Assembly: GCF_900460215.1 (NCBI RefSeq)
Contig: NZ_UHIA01000004.1
Span: 62,001 to 126,000, forward strand
DNA: 64,000 nt
Reading direction: 5' to 3'
Source: Suttonella indologenes
GTDB taxonomy: Bacteria; Pseudomonadota; Gammaproteobacteria; Cardiobacteriales; Cardiobacteriaceae
Positions 41,520 through 50,571 of the stretch are shown here, one piece after another. The notes beneath the pieces are model-generated. The model searched no databases. It saw only the letters and a list, made by a program, of their open reading frames with translations, and had not been told where the DNA came from. Numbering within the stretch: position 1 is the first letter of the stretch; each line of letters starts with the position of its first letter. The position numbers and the translations under genes are program-made.

Positions 41520-43616
41520 GTGGCACGTGAAACCGTAATTGAACGATACCGCAATCTAGGTATCATGGCGCATATTGATGCAGGTAAAACAACAACTACT
41601 GAGCGTATCCTTTTCTATACTGGTGTTTCGCATAAATTAGGCGAAGTGCACGAAGGTGCAGCGACAATGGACTGGATGGAGCAGGAGCAGGAGCGTGGTA
41701 TTACAATTACTTCTGCGGCAACGACTTGCTTCTGGGAAGGAATGGCAAAGCAATTCCCTCGTCACCGTATTAATATTATTGACACCCCGGGGCACGTTGA
41801 CTTTACCATTGAAGTAGAGCGTTCATTGCGTGTGTTAGACGGTGCTTGTTTGGTGCTTTGTTCTGTTGGTGGCGTGCAGCCGCAAACGGAAACTGTGTGG
41901 CGTCAAGCAAATAAATACCGCGTGCCGCGTATTGCTTATGTCAATAAAATGGATCGCACCGGAGCAAACTTCCTGCGTGTTGTTGAGCAAATGCGCGACC
42001 GTTTGAAAGCTAATCCGGTTCCTTTACAGATTCCTGTAGGGGCGGAAGATACCTTTAAAGGTGTTGTTGACCTTATCAAGATGAAAGAAATTATCTGGAA
42101 TGAAGATAATAAAGGTACATCATTTGAATATGCCGATGTTCCTGCTGATCTGCTTGAGCAGGCGACAAAATTGCGTGAGCAATTGGTAGAAGCGGCAGCG
42201 GAAGCAAATGAAGAATTGATGAATAAGTATTTGGAAGAGGGCGAGTTAAGCGAAGAAGAAATTGTTCGCGGTTTGCGTGAGCGCACGATTGCCAATGAGA
42301 TTATTCCTGTAGTATGCGGTTCGTCTTTCAAAAATAAAGGCGTGCAAGCAATGTTGGATAAGGTGATTGAGTTATTGCCAAGTCCGGTTGATGTGCCGGC
42401 TATTCAGGGTGTTGACCCGAATACGGAGGGAACAGATTCGCGCGAATCAAGTGATGAAGCGCCTTTCTCTGCTCTGGCATTTAAGATTGCAACCGATCCT
42501 TTTGTTGGAACGCTAACCTTTATTCGTTGCTATTCAGGTGTTTTAGAAGCCGGTTCAACTGTTCTGAATTCTGTAAAAGATAAAAAAGAGCGTATCGGGC
42601 GTATGGTGCAAATGCACGCTAATACTCGTGAAGAGATTAAAGAAGTCTTGGCAGGAGATATCGCGGCTTGTATCGGTTTGAAAGATGTGGTCACGGGTGA
42701 GACTTTATGTGATGTGAATAAGCCGATTATTTTAGAGCGCATGGAATTCCCCGAGCCTGTTATTTCGGTTGCGGTCGAGCCTAAGACAAAAGCTGACCAA
42801 GAAAAAATGGGTATGGCTTTAGGTAAGTTGGCGCAAGAAGATCCTTCATTCCGTGTGCATACAGATGAAGAAACAGGGCAGACCATTATCTCCGGTATGG
42901 GCGAACTGCATCTTGAGATTATTGTTGACCGCATGAAACGTGAGTTTAAAGTTGAAGCAAACGTTGGTGCTCCTCAAGTGGCTTATCGCGAAACAATCCG
43001 CGAATCTGTTGAGCAAGAGGGTAAATTCGTACGTCAATCAGGCGGTCGCGGTCAGTTTGGTCATGTGTGGTTGCGTATTGAACCTCAAGAGCCGGGCTTC
43101 GGTTATGAATTTGTCTCGGCAATTGTTGGCGGTGTGGTTCCTAAAGAATATATTCCGGCAGTTGATAAAGGTGTTCAAGAGCAAATGCAAAATGGTGTCT
43201 TGGCAGGTTATCCATTAGTAGATGTTAAAGTTACCTTGTTTGACGGTTCTTACCATGAGGTTGACTCATCTGAGATGGCATTTAAACTTGCTGCTGCAGA
43301 AGGGTTTAAGCAAGGGGCTCGCAAAGCTAAGCCTGTCTTGCTTGAGCCGATGATGAAGGTAGAAGTCTCGACCCCAGAAGATTATATGGGCGATGTGATC
43401 GGGGATTTGAACAGTCGTCGCGGTTTGATTCAAGGTATGGATGAAGAGTCAACAGGCAAAATCATCCGTGCTCAAGTGCCTTTGGCAAATATGTTTGGTT
43501 ATGCAACTTCTCTGCGCTCATTGAGTCAGGGTCGTGCAAATTACTCGATGGAATTCGATTGCTATAATGAAGCGCCGAATAACGTCGTTGAAGAAGTCAT
43601 TAAAAGTAAATCTTAA
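41520..43616 (+). CDS. fusA: elongation factor G
   Basis: Translocase GTPase, 698 residues. G motifs: AHIDAGKTTTTERIL, DTPGHVDF, and NKMDRTGA. The later domains include GMGELHLEIIVDRMKREF and SGGRGQFGHVWLRIEP. The start is GTG at 41520, 9 bases after GGAG. Third gene of the str operon. Confidence 0.98.
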   Translation: MARETVIERYRNLGIMAHIDAGKTTTTERILFYTGVSHKLGEVHEGAATMDWMEQEQERGITITSAATTCFWEGMAKQFPRHRINIIDTPGHVDFTIEVERSLRVLDGACLVLCSVGGVQPQTETVWRQANKYRVPRIAYVNKMDRTGANFLRVVEQMRDRLKANPVPLQIPVGAEDTFKGVVDLIKMKEIIWNEDNKGTSFEYADVPADLLEQATKLREQLVEAAAEANEELMNKYLEEGELSEEEIVRGLRERTIANEIIPVVCGSSFKNKGVQAMLDKVIELLPSPVDVPAIQGVDPNTEGTDSRESSDEAPFSALAFKIATDPFVGTLTFIRCYSGVLEAGSTVLNSVKDKKERIGRMVQMHANTREEIKEVLAGDIAACIGLKDVVTGETLCDVNKPIILERMEFPEPVISVAVEPKTKADQEKMGMALGKLAQEDPSFRVHTDEETGQTIISGMGELHLEIIVDRMKREFKVEANVGAPQVAYRETIRESVEQEGKFVRQSGGRGQFGHVWLRIEPQEPGFGYEFVSAIVGGVVPKEYIPAVDKGVQEQMQNGVLAGYPLVDVKVTLFDGSYHEVDSSEMAFKLAAAEGFKQGARKAKPVLLEPMMKVEVSTPEDYMGDVIGDLNSRRGLIQGMDEESTGKIIRAQVPLANMFGYATSLRSLSQGRANYSMEFDCYNEAPNNVVEEVIKSKS

Positions 43617-43636
43617 TTCCTTGACGGAGAAAAAAT

Positions 43637-44827
43637 ATGTCAAAAGAGAAATTTGAACGTACGAAGCCCCACGTAAACGTGGGCACGATCGGTCACGTAG
43701 ACCATGGTAAAACGACGCTGACAGCGGCATTGACCAAAGTGGGTGCAGACCGTTTTGGCGGGCAATTCAAAGCCTACGACCAAATTGACGGTGCGCCTGA
43801 AGAACGCGCTCGCGGTATTACCATCTCTACTGCACACGTAGAATACGAATCCCCAACCCGTCACTACGCACACGTAGACTGCCCGGGACACGCCGACTAT
43901 GTGAAAAACATGATCACCGGTGCGGCACAAATGGACGGCGCAATCCTCGTATGTTCGGCGGCAGACGGTCCGATGCCGCAAACTCGCGAGCACATCCTTC
44001 TGTCTCGCCAAGTAGGCGTACCATACATCGTCGTATTCCTGAATAAAGCTGACATGGTTGACGATGCGGAACTGCTTGAGCTCGTTGAAATGGAAGTTCG
44101 TGAACTCTTATCGGACTACGACTTCCCCGGTGACGACACCCCAATCATTGTGGGCTCGGCACTGAAAGCTCTGGAAGGCGATACCTCGGACATCGGCGTT
44201 CCGGCAATCGAAAAACTCGTTGAAGCACTGGACAGCTACATCCCGGAGCCGGAACGAGACATCGACAAACCATTCCTGCTGCCAATCGAAGACGTCTTCT
44301 CAATCTCAGGACGCGGCACCGTAGTAACCGGACGTGTAGAGCGCGGTATCGTTAAAGTAGGCGACGAACTTGAAATCGTAGGACTGCGTCCAACAGCAAA
44401 AACCACCTGTACAGGTGTAGAAATGTTCCGCAAACTCCTAGATCAAGGACAAGCGGGCGACAACGTTGGCGTACTATTGCGTGGTACCAAACGTGAAGAC
44501 ATCGAACGCGGACAAGTATTGGCAAAACCGGGTACTATTACCCCGCACACCAAATTTGAAGCCGAAGTATACGTGCTCTCTAAAGAAGAAGGTGGACGTC
44601 ATACCCCATTCTTAAAAGGCTACCGTCCTCAATTCTACTTCCGTACCACGGACGTAACAGGCGAATGTATCCTTCCTGAAGGCACAGAAATGGTCATGCC
44701 CGGAGATAACGTAAAAATCGAAGTTCAACTGATTCATCCAATTGCGATGGACGAAGGCTTGCGTTTTGCGATTCGTGAGGGCGGCCGTACAGTTGGTGCC
44801 GGTGTTGTGGCGAAAATTATTGAGTAA
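43637..44827 (+). CDS. tuf: elongation factor Tu, copy 2
   Basis: The str-operon copy (tufA arrangement), 396 residues and identical in protein sequence to copy 1 at 27561. Bases 43637-44454 are identical to it. Seven differences, all silent, lie at 44455, 44533, 44575, 44635, 44740, 44785 and 44797. GACGGAGAAAAAATATG supplies the ribosome site. Its stop overlaps the next ATG (TAATG), coupling rpsJ. Confidence 0.98.
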   Translation: MSKEKFERTKPHVNVGTIGHVDHGKTTLTAALTKVGADRFGGQFKAYDQIDGAPEERARGITISTAHVEYESPTRHYAHVDCPGHADYVKNMITGAAQMDGAILVCSAADGPMPQTREHILLSRQVGVPYIVVFLNKADMVDDAELLELVEMEVRELLSDYDFPGDDTPIIVGSALKALEGDTSDIGVPAIEKLVEALDSYIPEPERDIDKPFLLPIEDVFSISGRGTVVTGRVERGIVKVGDELEIVGLRPTAKTTCTGVEMFRKLLDQGQAGDNVGVLLRGTKREDIERGQVLAKPGTITPHTKFEAEVYVLSKEEGGRHTPFLKGYRPQFYFRTTDVTGECILPEGTEMVMPGDNVKIEVQLIHPIAMDEGLRFAIREGGRTVGAGVVAKIIE

Positions 44828-45147
44828 TGACAATGGCAAGTACACAAAAAATTCGTATTCGATTAAAGTCCTATGATCATCGCTTGATAGATTCTTCTGC
44901 CAAGCAGATTGTAGAAACGGCTAAGCGTGCCGGGGCGCAGGTAAAAGGTCCTGTGCCCTTGCCGGTAAAAAAAGAAATCTATACCGTATTGATTTCTCCG
45001 CATGTTAATAAAGATGCTAGAGACCAATATGAGTTGCGTACTCATAAACGGATTATGGATATCATTGACCCTACAGACAAAACTGTAGATGCGTTGATGA
45101 AGCTTGATTTGGCTGCAGGTGTTGACGTTAAGATTGAATTGCAGTAA
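44827..45147 (+). CDS. rpsJ: 30S ribosomal protein S10 (NusE)
   Basis: A 106-residue (or 104 from the ATG at 44833) ribosomal and antitermination protein. It begins TQKIRIRLKSYDHRLIDSSA; the signature VKGPVPLPVKKEIYTVLISP and HKRIMDIIDPTDKTVDALMK follow. Its first ATG overlaps the tuf stop, so rpsJ ends the str transcript rather than clearly opening the S10 operon. Its stop codon is embedded in the -10 of a new promoter (45145). Confidence 0.96.
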   Translation: MTMASTQKIRIRLKSYDHRLIDSSAKQIVETAKRAGAQVKGPVPLPVKKEIYTVLISPHVNKDARDQYELRTHKRIMDIIDPTDKTVDALMKLDLAAGVDVKIELQ

Positions 45148-45158
45148 AATCGCGCACC
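45122..45158 (+). promoter_or_regulatory. S10-operon promoter inside the rpsJ 3' end
   Basis: TTGACG (45122-45127), a 17-bp spacer and TAAAAT (45145-45150), the latter containing the rpsJ stop codon. CGCGCACCTTTCG follows, with the shared CGCACCTTT start region. It would make a leader of about 70 bases before rplC. Confidence 0.82.
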
Positions 45159-45173
45159 TTTCGTTAGTTTGAA

Positions 45174-45209
45174 GGCGAAGAGGGTTACCCGCCCTCCTCT
45201 CGCCTTTTT
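45174..45209 (+). promoter_or_regulatory. rplC leader hairpin with U tract (S10 attenuator candidate)
   Basis: GGCGA-A-GAGGG pairs with CCCTC...TCGCC (45174-45204), followed by TTTTT (45205-45209). It lies between the internal promoter and rplC, so readthrough would set the expression of the operon. In E. coli the L4-controlled leader lies ahead of rpsJ; here the equivalent position is ahead of rplC. L4 control is inferred. Confidence 0.75.
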
Positions 45210-45228
45210 CATTTACTGAGGATTATTT

Positions 45229-45867
45229 ATGACAATGGGTTTGGTGGGTCAAAAAATAGGAATGACCCGAATATTTGATTCGGATGGTTCTGCTAGCGCA
45301 GTAACCGTTATCGAAGTTCAGCCTAATGTGATTTCCCAAATTAAAACGCTGGAGAATGATGGTTATACGGCTGTACAGGTGTCTATTGGTGAACGTAAAG
45401 CAAATAAAGCTAATAAAGCATTGGCTGGTCATTTTGCAAAAGCAAATATTGCCGTTGGTTTGCTTACCAAAGAGTTTAGATTGAGCGAAGAAGAAGTTGC
45501 AACATATTCTCTTGGCGCAACAGTTGAGCTCTCTTTGTTTGCTGAAGGGCAAAAGGTTGATGTGCGCGCTCGTAGTATTGGTAAAGGTTTTGCCGGTACG
45601 ATTAAGCGTCATAATTTTAGAGGGCAGCGTAACTCGCATGGTAACTCTCTTTCACATCGCGTTCCAGGCTCCATCGGGCAGAACCAAACACCAGGGCGTG
45701 TATTTAAAGGTAAAAAAATGTCAGGGCATATGGGGAATGTGATGCGCAGCGTTCAGAATCTTGAAATTGCACGTATTGATGCAGAACGTAATTTGATTCT
45801 GATTAAAGGCGCCGTTCCTGGTAGCAAAGGTGCTTATGTCACTATTCGCCCATCAGTGAAAGGATAG
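45229..45867 (+). CDS. rplC: 50S ribosomal protein L3
   Basis: A 212-residue early assembly protein near the peptidyl-transferase centre. GLVGQKIGMTRIFDSDGSAS opens it. FAGTIKRHNFRGQRNSHGNS and HRVPGSIGQNQTPGRVFKGK cover the long loop that reaches the active centre. GAGG lies 7 bases before the ATG at 45229; a second in-frame ATG follows at 45235. First gene of the transcript from 45150. Confidence 0.97.
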   Translation: MTMGLVGQKIGMTRIFDSDGSASAVTVIEVQPNVISQIKTLENDGYTAVQVSIGERKANKANKALAGHFAKANIAVGLLTKEFRLSEEEVATYSLGATVELSLFAEGQKVDVRARSIGKGFAGTIKRHNFRGQRNSHGNSLSHRVPGSIGQNQTPGRVFKGKKMSGHMGNVMRSVQNLEIARIDAERNLILIKGAVPGSKGAYVTIRPSVKG

Positions 45868-45875
45868 GAGATAGT

Positions 45876-46484
45876 ATGGAATTGCAATTTAAAAATGGTT
45901 CTGGAACTGTTTCTGTGGCGGATAAGATTTTTGCTGCGGATTTTAATGAAGCCTTAGTGCATCAAGTTGTAACTTCTTTCTTGGCTGGCTCTCGTTCTGG
46001 TACGAAAGCGCAAAAGACGCGTTCCGAAGTATCTGGCGGGGGTGCAAAACCTTGGAAGCAAAAAGGTACGGGTCGTGCGCGTGCGGGCTCTATCCGCTCT
46101 CCAATTTGGCGTAAAGGTGGCGTTACTTTTGCTGCTAAACCACGAGATTTTGAGAAGAAAGTTAATCGAAAAATGTATCGTGCTGCAATTTGTTCAATAT
46201 TGTCGGAATTGCATCGTCAAGAGCGTTTGAGTGTAGTTGATGCATTTGTTTTAAATGAAACTAAAACAAAAGAATTCCTTGCTAAATTGAATGCAATGAA
46301 TGTTGGGCAAGATGTTTTATTAATATTGGCTAATGTTGAACCGTCTGTGTATCTCAGTGCTCGCAATATAACAAAAGTAACCGTTATAGATGTTAAGGCC
46401 ATAGATCCTGCATTGTTATTGCGTCATGAGCATGTTGTTGTTGATAAAGCTTCGCTGGAAGCAATGAATGAGTGGTTGTCATGA
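45876..46484 (+). CDS. rplD: 50S ribosomal protein L4
   Basis: A 202-residue tunnel-lining protein and the presumed repressor of its own operon. The extended loop KTRSEVSGGGAKPWKQKGTG, RARAGSIRSPIWRKGG is the family signature and the site of macrolide-related changes. The stop overlaps the rplW start by 4 bases (ATGA). Confidence 0.97.
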   Translation: MELQFKNGSGTVSVADKIFAADFNEALVHQVVTSFLAGSRSGTKAQKTRSEVSGGGAKPWKQKGTGRARAGSIRSPIWRKGGVTFAAKPRDFEKKVNRKMYRAAICSILSELHRQERLSVVDAFVLNETKTKEFLAKLNAMNVGQDVLLILANVEPSVYLSARNITKVTVIDVKAIDPALLLRHEHVVVDKASLEAMNEWLS

Positions 46485-46780
46485 AACAAGAAAGATTGTT
46501 GCAAATTATTCAGGCGGCGCATGTAACCGAAAAAACTTCTGGCTTGGCGACTGTTAATCAACTCGCATTCAAAGTAGAAAAGACAGCTACTAAGGAGGAA
46601 ATTCGTGCAGCTGTGGAGTCTTTACTTGAAGTCAAAGTGATTGCGGTAAATACAGTTGTTATAAAAGGTAAGGCAAAGCGTTTCCGTGCCCGTATGGGAA
46701 GTCGAAAAGATTTTAAAAAGGCTTATGTGAGTCTTGATAAGTCTGTCGATATGGAAGCATTGTTATCGGAGCAAAGTTAA
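46481..46780 (+). CDS. rplW: 50S ribosomal protein L23
   Basis: A 99-residue protein at the tunnel exit, docking site of trigger factor and SRP. It begins KQERLLQIIQAAHVTEKTSG. VNTVVIKGKAKRFRARMGSR is the conserved loop. I use the ATG at 46481, overlapping rplD, rather than the in-frame GTG at 46472. Confidence 0.96.
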   Translation: MKQERLLQIIQAAHVTEKTSGLATVNQLAFKVEKTATKEEIRAAVESLLEVKVIAVNTVVIKGKAKRFRARMGSRKDFKKAYVSLDKSVDMEALLSEQS

Positions 46781-46790
46781 GGGGTAACTA

Positions 46791-47621
46791 ATGGCTATTA
46801 TTAAACATAAACCTACTTCTGCTGGTCGGCGCTTTGTCGTAAATGTTACTCGTCCAGAGTTGCATAAAGGACAGCCCTTTGCTGCCTTGGTTGAAAAACA
46901 AACTCGTGGCAGTGGGCGCAATAATGCCGGTCGTATTACGACTCGTCACCGTGGTGGCGGTCATGCGCAAAAATATCGTATTATTGATTTTAAACGTCAA
47001 AAAGATGGTGTTGATGCTGTTGTTGAGCGTCTAGAATACGATCCAAATCGTACCGCACATATTGCTCTGCTTAAATATGCTGATGGAGGGCGTCGCTATA
47101 TTATTGCTGCGCGTGGCATGAAAGCAGGTGATCAGTTACGTAGCGGCGATGATGCGGCGATTAAAACAGGAAATTGTTTGCCGTTGCGCAATATTCCGGT
47201 TGGTTCAGTAGTTTTTTGCGTAGAGATGAAACCGGGGAAAGGTGCTCAATTAGCGCGTAGTGCCGGAGCCTCTGCTCAATTGGTTGCTCGTGAAGGTAAA
47301 TATGTAACTTTACGTTTGAAATCAGGTGAACGCCGCAAAGTTTTGGCTGATTGTAGAGCTGTCTTAGGCGAAGCAAGTAATCATGAACATAGTTTGCGTT
47401 CATTAGGTAAAGCCGGTGCCAAACGTTGGCGCGGTATTCGTCCGACTGTTCGTGGTGTCGTTATGAACCCGGTTGACCATCCTCATGGTGGTGGTGAAGG
47501 ACGTACTTCAGGTGGTCGTCATCCTGTGAGTCCATGGGGTCAGCCAACTAAAGGTAAGAAAACGCGCACCAATAAGCGTACTGATAAGTTGATCGTCCAA
47601 CGTCGTAAGAAGAGAGGCTAA
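46791..47621 (+). CDS. rplB: 50S ribosomal protein L2
   Basis: A 276-residue universal protein essential for subunit joining and peptidyl transfer. RNNAGRITTRHRGGGHAQKY near the N-terminus and VMNPVDHPHGGGEGRTSGGR near the C-terminus (with the conserved histidine) are diagnostic. Confidence 0.98.
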   Translation: MAIIKHKPTSAGRRFVVNVTRPELHKGQPFAALVEKQTRGSGRNNAGRITTRHRGGGHAQKYRIIDFKRQKDGVDAVVERLEYDPNRTAHIALLKYADGGRRYIIAARGMKAGDQLRSGDDAAIKTGNCLPLRNIPVGSVVFCVEMKPGKGAQLARSAGASAQLVAREGKYVTLRLKSGERRKVLADCRAVLGEASNHEHSLRSLGKAGAKRWRGIRPTVRGVVMNPVDHPHGGGEGRTSGGRHPVSPWGQPTKGKKTRTNKRTDKLIVQRRKKRG

Positions 47622-47624
47622 AAT

Positions 47625-47897
47625 ATGGCACGTTCATTGAAAAAAGGCTTCTTCATTGACCTGCATTTAGCAAAAAAAGTTGATGAGGCGGTTGCTAATA
47701 AAAGTAAAAAACCGATTAAAACTTGGTCTCGTCGTTCGATGATTACCCCGGAAATGATTGGTTTGACTTTTGCTATTCATAATGGAAAACAGCATGTTCC
47801 TGTGTTAGTGAGTGAAGATATGATTGGTCACAAGCTTGGTGAGTTTGCACCTACTCGTAACTATCGTGGTCATGCAGCAGATAAAAAAGGCAAATAG
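47625..47897 (+). CDS. rpsS: 30S ribosomal protein S19
   Basis: A 90-residue protein of the 30S head that contacts the A-site finger. RSLKKGFFIDLHLAKKVDEA and IGHKLGEFAPTRNYRGHAAD identify it. It begins 3 bases after rplB. Confidence 0.98.
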   Translation: MARSLKKGFFIDLHLAKKVDEAVANKSKKPIKTWSRRSMITPEMIGLTFAIHNGKQHVPVLVSEDMIGHKLGEFAPTRNYRGHAADKKGK

Positions 47898-47906
47898 GAG
47901 TAAAAA

Positions 47907-48239
47907 ATGCAATCTACAGCAAAATTACGCGCTGCCCGAATTTCTGCTCAAAAAGCGCGCTTAGTGGCGGATCAAATACGTGGCAAACATGTTGAAGAAG
48001 CAGTGGAAATATTGACTTTTAGCAATAAAAAAGCAGCTGCAATTATTTTGAAATTGTTGAATTCAGCTATTGCTAATGCAGAAAATAATGAAGGCGCAGA
48101 TATTGACGAATTACATGTCGCTGAAATACAAGTGGGTGAAGGAATGAGTATGAAACGCTTCACTGCTCGTGCTAAAGGACGTGGAAATCGTATCACTAAA
48201 CGCACAAGTAATATTTTTATTCGCGTTCAAGAGCGCTAA
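47907..48239 (+). CDS. rplV: 50S ribosomal protein L22
   Basis: A 110-residue tunnel-constriction protein. RISAQKARLVADQIRGKHVE opens it and FTARAKGRGNRITKRTSNIF forms the beta-hairpin reaching into the tunnel. GGAGTAAAAAATG gives the ribosome site. Confidence 0.98.
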   Translation: MQSTAKLRAARISAQKARLVADQIRGKHVEEAVEILTFSNKKAAAIILKLLNSAIANAENNEGADIDELHVAEIQVGEGMSMKRFTARAKGRGNRITKRTSNIFIRVQER

Positions 48240-48253
48240 GAAAGGAAAATTTT

Positions 48254-48985
48254 ATGGGTCAAAAAGTACATCCAATCGGTTTCCGCTTAGGAGTCTCAAA
48301 AGACTGGGTATCAAAATGGTATGCAGAGGGACGTGATTATGCGGATTATTTAGAAAAAGATTTTGAAGTTCGTGAATATATTCGTAAAAAATTAGCTCAA
48401 GCTTCTGTGAGTAAAATTCAGATTGAACGCCCTCGCAATGGCGCTCAAATCACAATTTTTACTGCTCGTCCCGGTATTGTCATCGGTAAAAAAGGTGAAG
48501 ATATTGAGATTTTAAAGAAAGAAGTCAGTAAAATTTTAGGTGTTCCGGCTTCCATTAACATTGAAGAAATTCGTCGTCCTGAATTAGATGCTTATTTAGT
48601 AGCTGAAGGCATTGCTCAGCAATTAGAGCGTCGGGTTATGTTCCGCCGTGCTATGAAACGAGCGGTCGCTTCTACTATGCGTTTAGGCGCTTCGGGTATT
48701 AAAGTTGCTATTTCCGGACGTTTAAATGGTGCTGAAATTGCACGTACCGAATGGTATCGCGAAGGACGTGTGCCGCTTCATACGCTTCGTGCTGATATCG
48801 ACTATGGTTTGGCGGAAGCGAATACAACATATGGCGTCATTGGCGTGAAGGTATGGATTTTCAAAGGGGAAAATCTTAATGGTGTAGATGCGGCAGAAGT
48901 TGCTCCTCGTGAAAATGCAGATGACAAACGCAATCGTCGCCCAGCTAAACAGCGTGCTCGCCGTAATAAAGAGAAAGGTGAATAA
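48254..48985 (+). CDS. rpsC: 30S ribosomal protein S3
   Basis: A 243-residue mRNA-entry protein with helicase-like role. It begins GQKVHPIGFRLGVSKDWVSK. The KH domain has ARPGIVIGKKGEDIEILKK. The C-terminal domain includes ISGRLNGAEIARTEWYREGR and a basic tail ending KQRARRNKEKGE. Confidence 0.98.
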   Translation: MGQKVHPIGFRLGVSKDWVSKWYAEGRDYADYLEKDFEVREYIRKKLAQASVSKIQIERPRNGAQITIFTARPGIVIGKKGEDIEILKKEVSKILGVPASINIEEIRRPELDAYLVAEGIAQQLERRVMFRRAMKRAVASTMRLGASGIKVAISGRLNGAEIARTEWYREGRVPLHTLRADIDYGLAEANTTYGVIGVKVWIFKGENLNGVDAAEVAPRENADDKRNRRPAKQRARRNKEKGE

Positions 48986-48987
48986 CA

Positions 48988-49401
48988 ATGTTACAACCAA
49001 AACGTACTAAATTCAGAAAACAGCAGAAAGGTCGTAACCGTGGTACGGCTCAGTCTGGTAATTCAGTAAGCTTCGGTGAGTTCGGGTTAAAAGCAACAAC
49101 CCGAGGACGTATTACAGCACGCCAAATCGAGGCGGCGCGTCGTGCAATTAATCGCCATGTAAAACGTGGTGGCCGCATGTGGATTCGAATTTTTCCTGAT
49201 GTTCCTGTAACAAATAAACCATTAGAGGTTCGTCAAGGTAAAGGTAAAGGTAATGTGGAATATTGGGTTGCTAAAGTTCAGCCTGGTACCGTGCTTTATG
49301 AGTTAGAGGGCGTAAGCGAGGAACTTGCTCGTGAGGCTTTTCGTTTGGCAGCGGCAAAATTGCCTGTTTTGACAGTATTTGAAACGCGCAAGGTGATGTA
49401 A
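48988..49401 (+). CDS. rplP: 50S ribosomal protein L16
   Basis: A 137-residue protein at the tRNA A/P-site region. LQPKRTKFRKQQKGRNRGTA and MWIRIFPDVPVTNKPLEVRQ, GKGKGNVEYWVA are diagnostic. The stop codon overlaps the rpmC ATG by one base. Confidence 0.98.
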   Translation: MLQPKRTKFRKQQKGRNRGTAQSGNSVSFGEFGLKATTRGRITARQIEAARRAINRHVKRGGRMWIRIFPDVPVTNKPLEVRQGKGKGNVEYWVAKVQPGTVLYELEGVSEELAREAFRLAAAKLPVLTVFETRKVM

Positions 49402-49595
49402 TGAGCTTAGAAGATCTAAAATCAAAAGATGTAGATGGGCTGCGCACAGAATTAATTGAATTGCGTCAAGCTCAGTTGAAATTGAGATTGCAAAAAGGTA
49501 GTGGACAACTGGAGCAAACACATCAAATTCGCCAAGTGCGTCGTGATATTGCTCGTGTTAAAACACTGTTGACGCAACAGAATATCAAGGTGTAA
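49401..49595 (+). CDS. rpmC: 50S ribosomal protein L29
   Basis: A 64-residue two-helix protein beside the tunnel exit. ELIELRQAQLKLRLQKGSGQ and HQIRQVRRDIARVKTLL give the expected coiled pair. Confidence 0.96.
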   Translation: MSLEDLKSKDVDGLRTELIELRQAQLKLRLQKGSGQLEQTHQIRQVRRDIARVKTLLTQQNIKV

Positions 49596-49598
49596 GTG

Positions 49599-49862
49599 AT
49601 GAGTGAACAACAATCTATTCAGCGCACTCTTCAGGGGCAGGTTGTAAGCAATAAAGGCGATAAGTCTATTACTGTGAGTGTCGTTCGTTATGAACGTCAT
49701 CCGGTTTATGGAAAATATATTAAGCGCACATTGAAATGCCATGCTCATGATGAAAATAATGAATGCAATATTGGTGATACTGTTCGTATAGTGCAAAGTC
49801 GCCCAATCTCTAAAACAAAAACTTGGAGATTGGTTGAGATTATCGAAAGAGCAAAAGGTTAA
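49599..49862 (+). CDS. rpsQ: 30S ribosomal protein S17
   Basis: An 87-residue OB-fold protein binding the 5' domain of 16S rRNA. GQVVSNKGDKSITVSVVRYE, KRTLKCHAHDE and VRIVQSRPISKTKTWRLVEI are typical. The start is taken as the ATG at 49599; a GTG immediately before it is in frame. Confidence 0.96.
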   Translation: MSEQQSIQRTLQGQVVSNKGDKSITVSVVRYERHPVYGKYIKRTLKCHAHDENNECNIGDTVRIVQSRPISKTKTWRLVEIIERAKG

Positions 49863-49871
49863 GGAGTTATC

Positions 49872-50240
49872 ATGATTCAGATGCAATCTCGCCTCTCTGT
49901 TGCTGATAACAGTGGTGCTAAAGAGTTACAATGTATTAAAGTATTGGGCGGTTCTCACCGCCGTTATGCAGGTATTGGGGATATTATCAAAGTTTCTGTG
50001 AAAGAAGCTATGCCTCGCGGTCGTGTGAAAAAAGGTGACGTATACAATGCGTTGATCGTACGTACACGTAAGGGTGTGCGTCGCCGTGACGGTTCTTTAT
50101 TACGTTTTGATGGCAATGCGGCTGTGTTGCTGAATAATAAATTAGAGCCAATTGGTACGCGTGTTTTCGGACCTATCGCACGTGAATTACGTAGCGAAAA
50201 GTTTATGAAAATAGTTTCTCTTGCCCCTGAAGTGTTATAA
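49872..50240 (+). CDS. rplN: 50S ribosomal protein L14
   Basis: A 122-residue interface protein. It begins MIQMQSRLSVADNSGAKELQ, with GDIIKVSVKEAMPRGRVKKG and a C-terminal RELRSEKFMKIVSLAPEVL. First gene of the classic spc group, but only 9 bases after rpsQ with AAGGAG, so it is probably still in the S10 transcript. Confidence 0.98.
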   Translation: MIQMQSRLSVADNSGAKELQCIKVLGGSHRRYAGIGDIIKVSVKEAMPRGRVKKGDVYNALIVRTRKGVRRRDGSLLRFDGNAAVLLNNKLEPIGTRVFGPIARELRSEKFMKIVSLAPEVL

Positions 50241-50249
50241 GGAGTCAAC

Positions 50250-50564
50250 ATGAAACGTATACAGACTGGTGATGAAGTTATTGTGATTGCCGGTAAAGCA
50301 GAAAATAAAGGTAAGCGTGGTAAGGTCTTATCAGTACATGGCGATCGTGTGATAGTTGATGGTGTTAATCAGGTCTCTAAACATGTGAAGCCTAATCCGC
50401 AATTGGGCATTGAGGGTGGTGTTGTGAAGAAAAATGCCTCTATTCATGTTTCAAATGTGATGCTGTTTAATCCTGAAACGGGAAAAGGCGATCGTGTTGG
50501 ATTTAAAATCGAAGATGGGGTAAAATTCCGCGTTTTTAAATCTAATGGTGCGAAGGTAAGCTGA
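50250..50564 (+). CDS. rplX: 50S ribosomal protein L24
   Basis: A 104-residue assembly initiator with a KOW motif: IQTGDEVIVIAGKAENKGKR and GKVLSVHGDRVIVDGVNQVS. TAAGGAGTCAACATG precedes it. Confidence 0.97.
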   Translation: MKRIQTGDEVIVIAGKAENKGKRGKVLSVHGDRVIVDGVNQVSKHVKPNPQLGIEGGVVKKNASIHVSNVMLFNPETGKGDRVGFKIEDGVKFRVFKSNGAKVS

Positions 50565-50571
50565 GGAAAAT

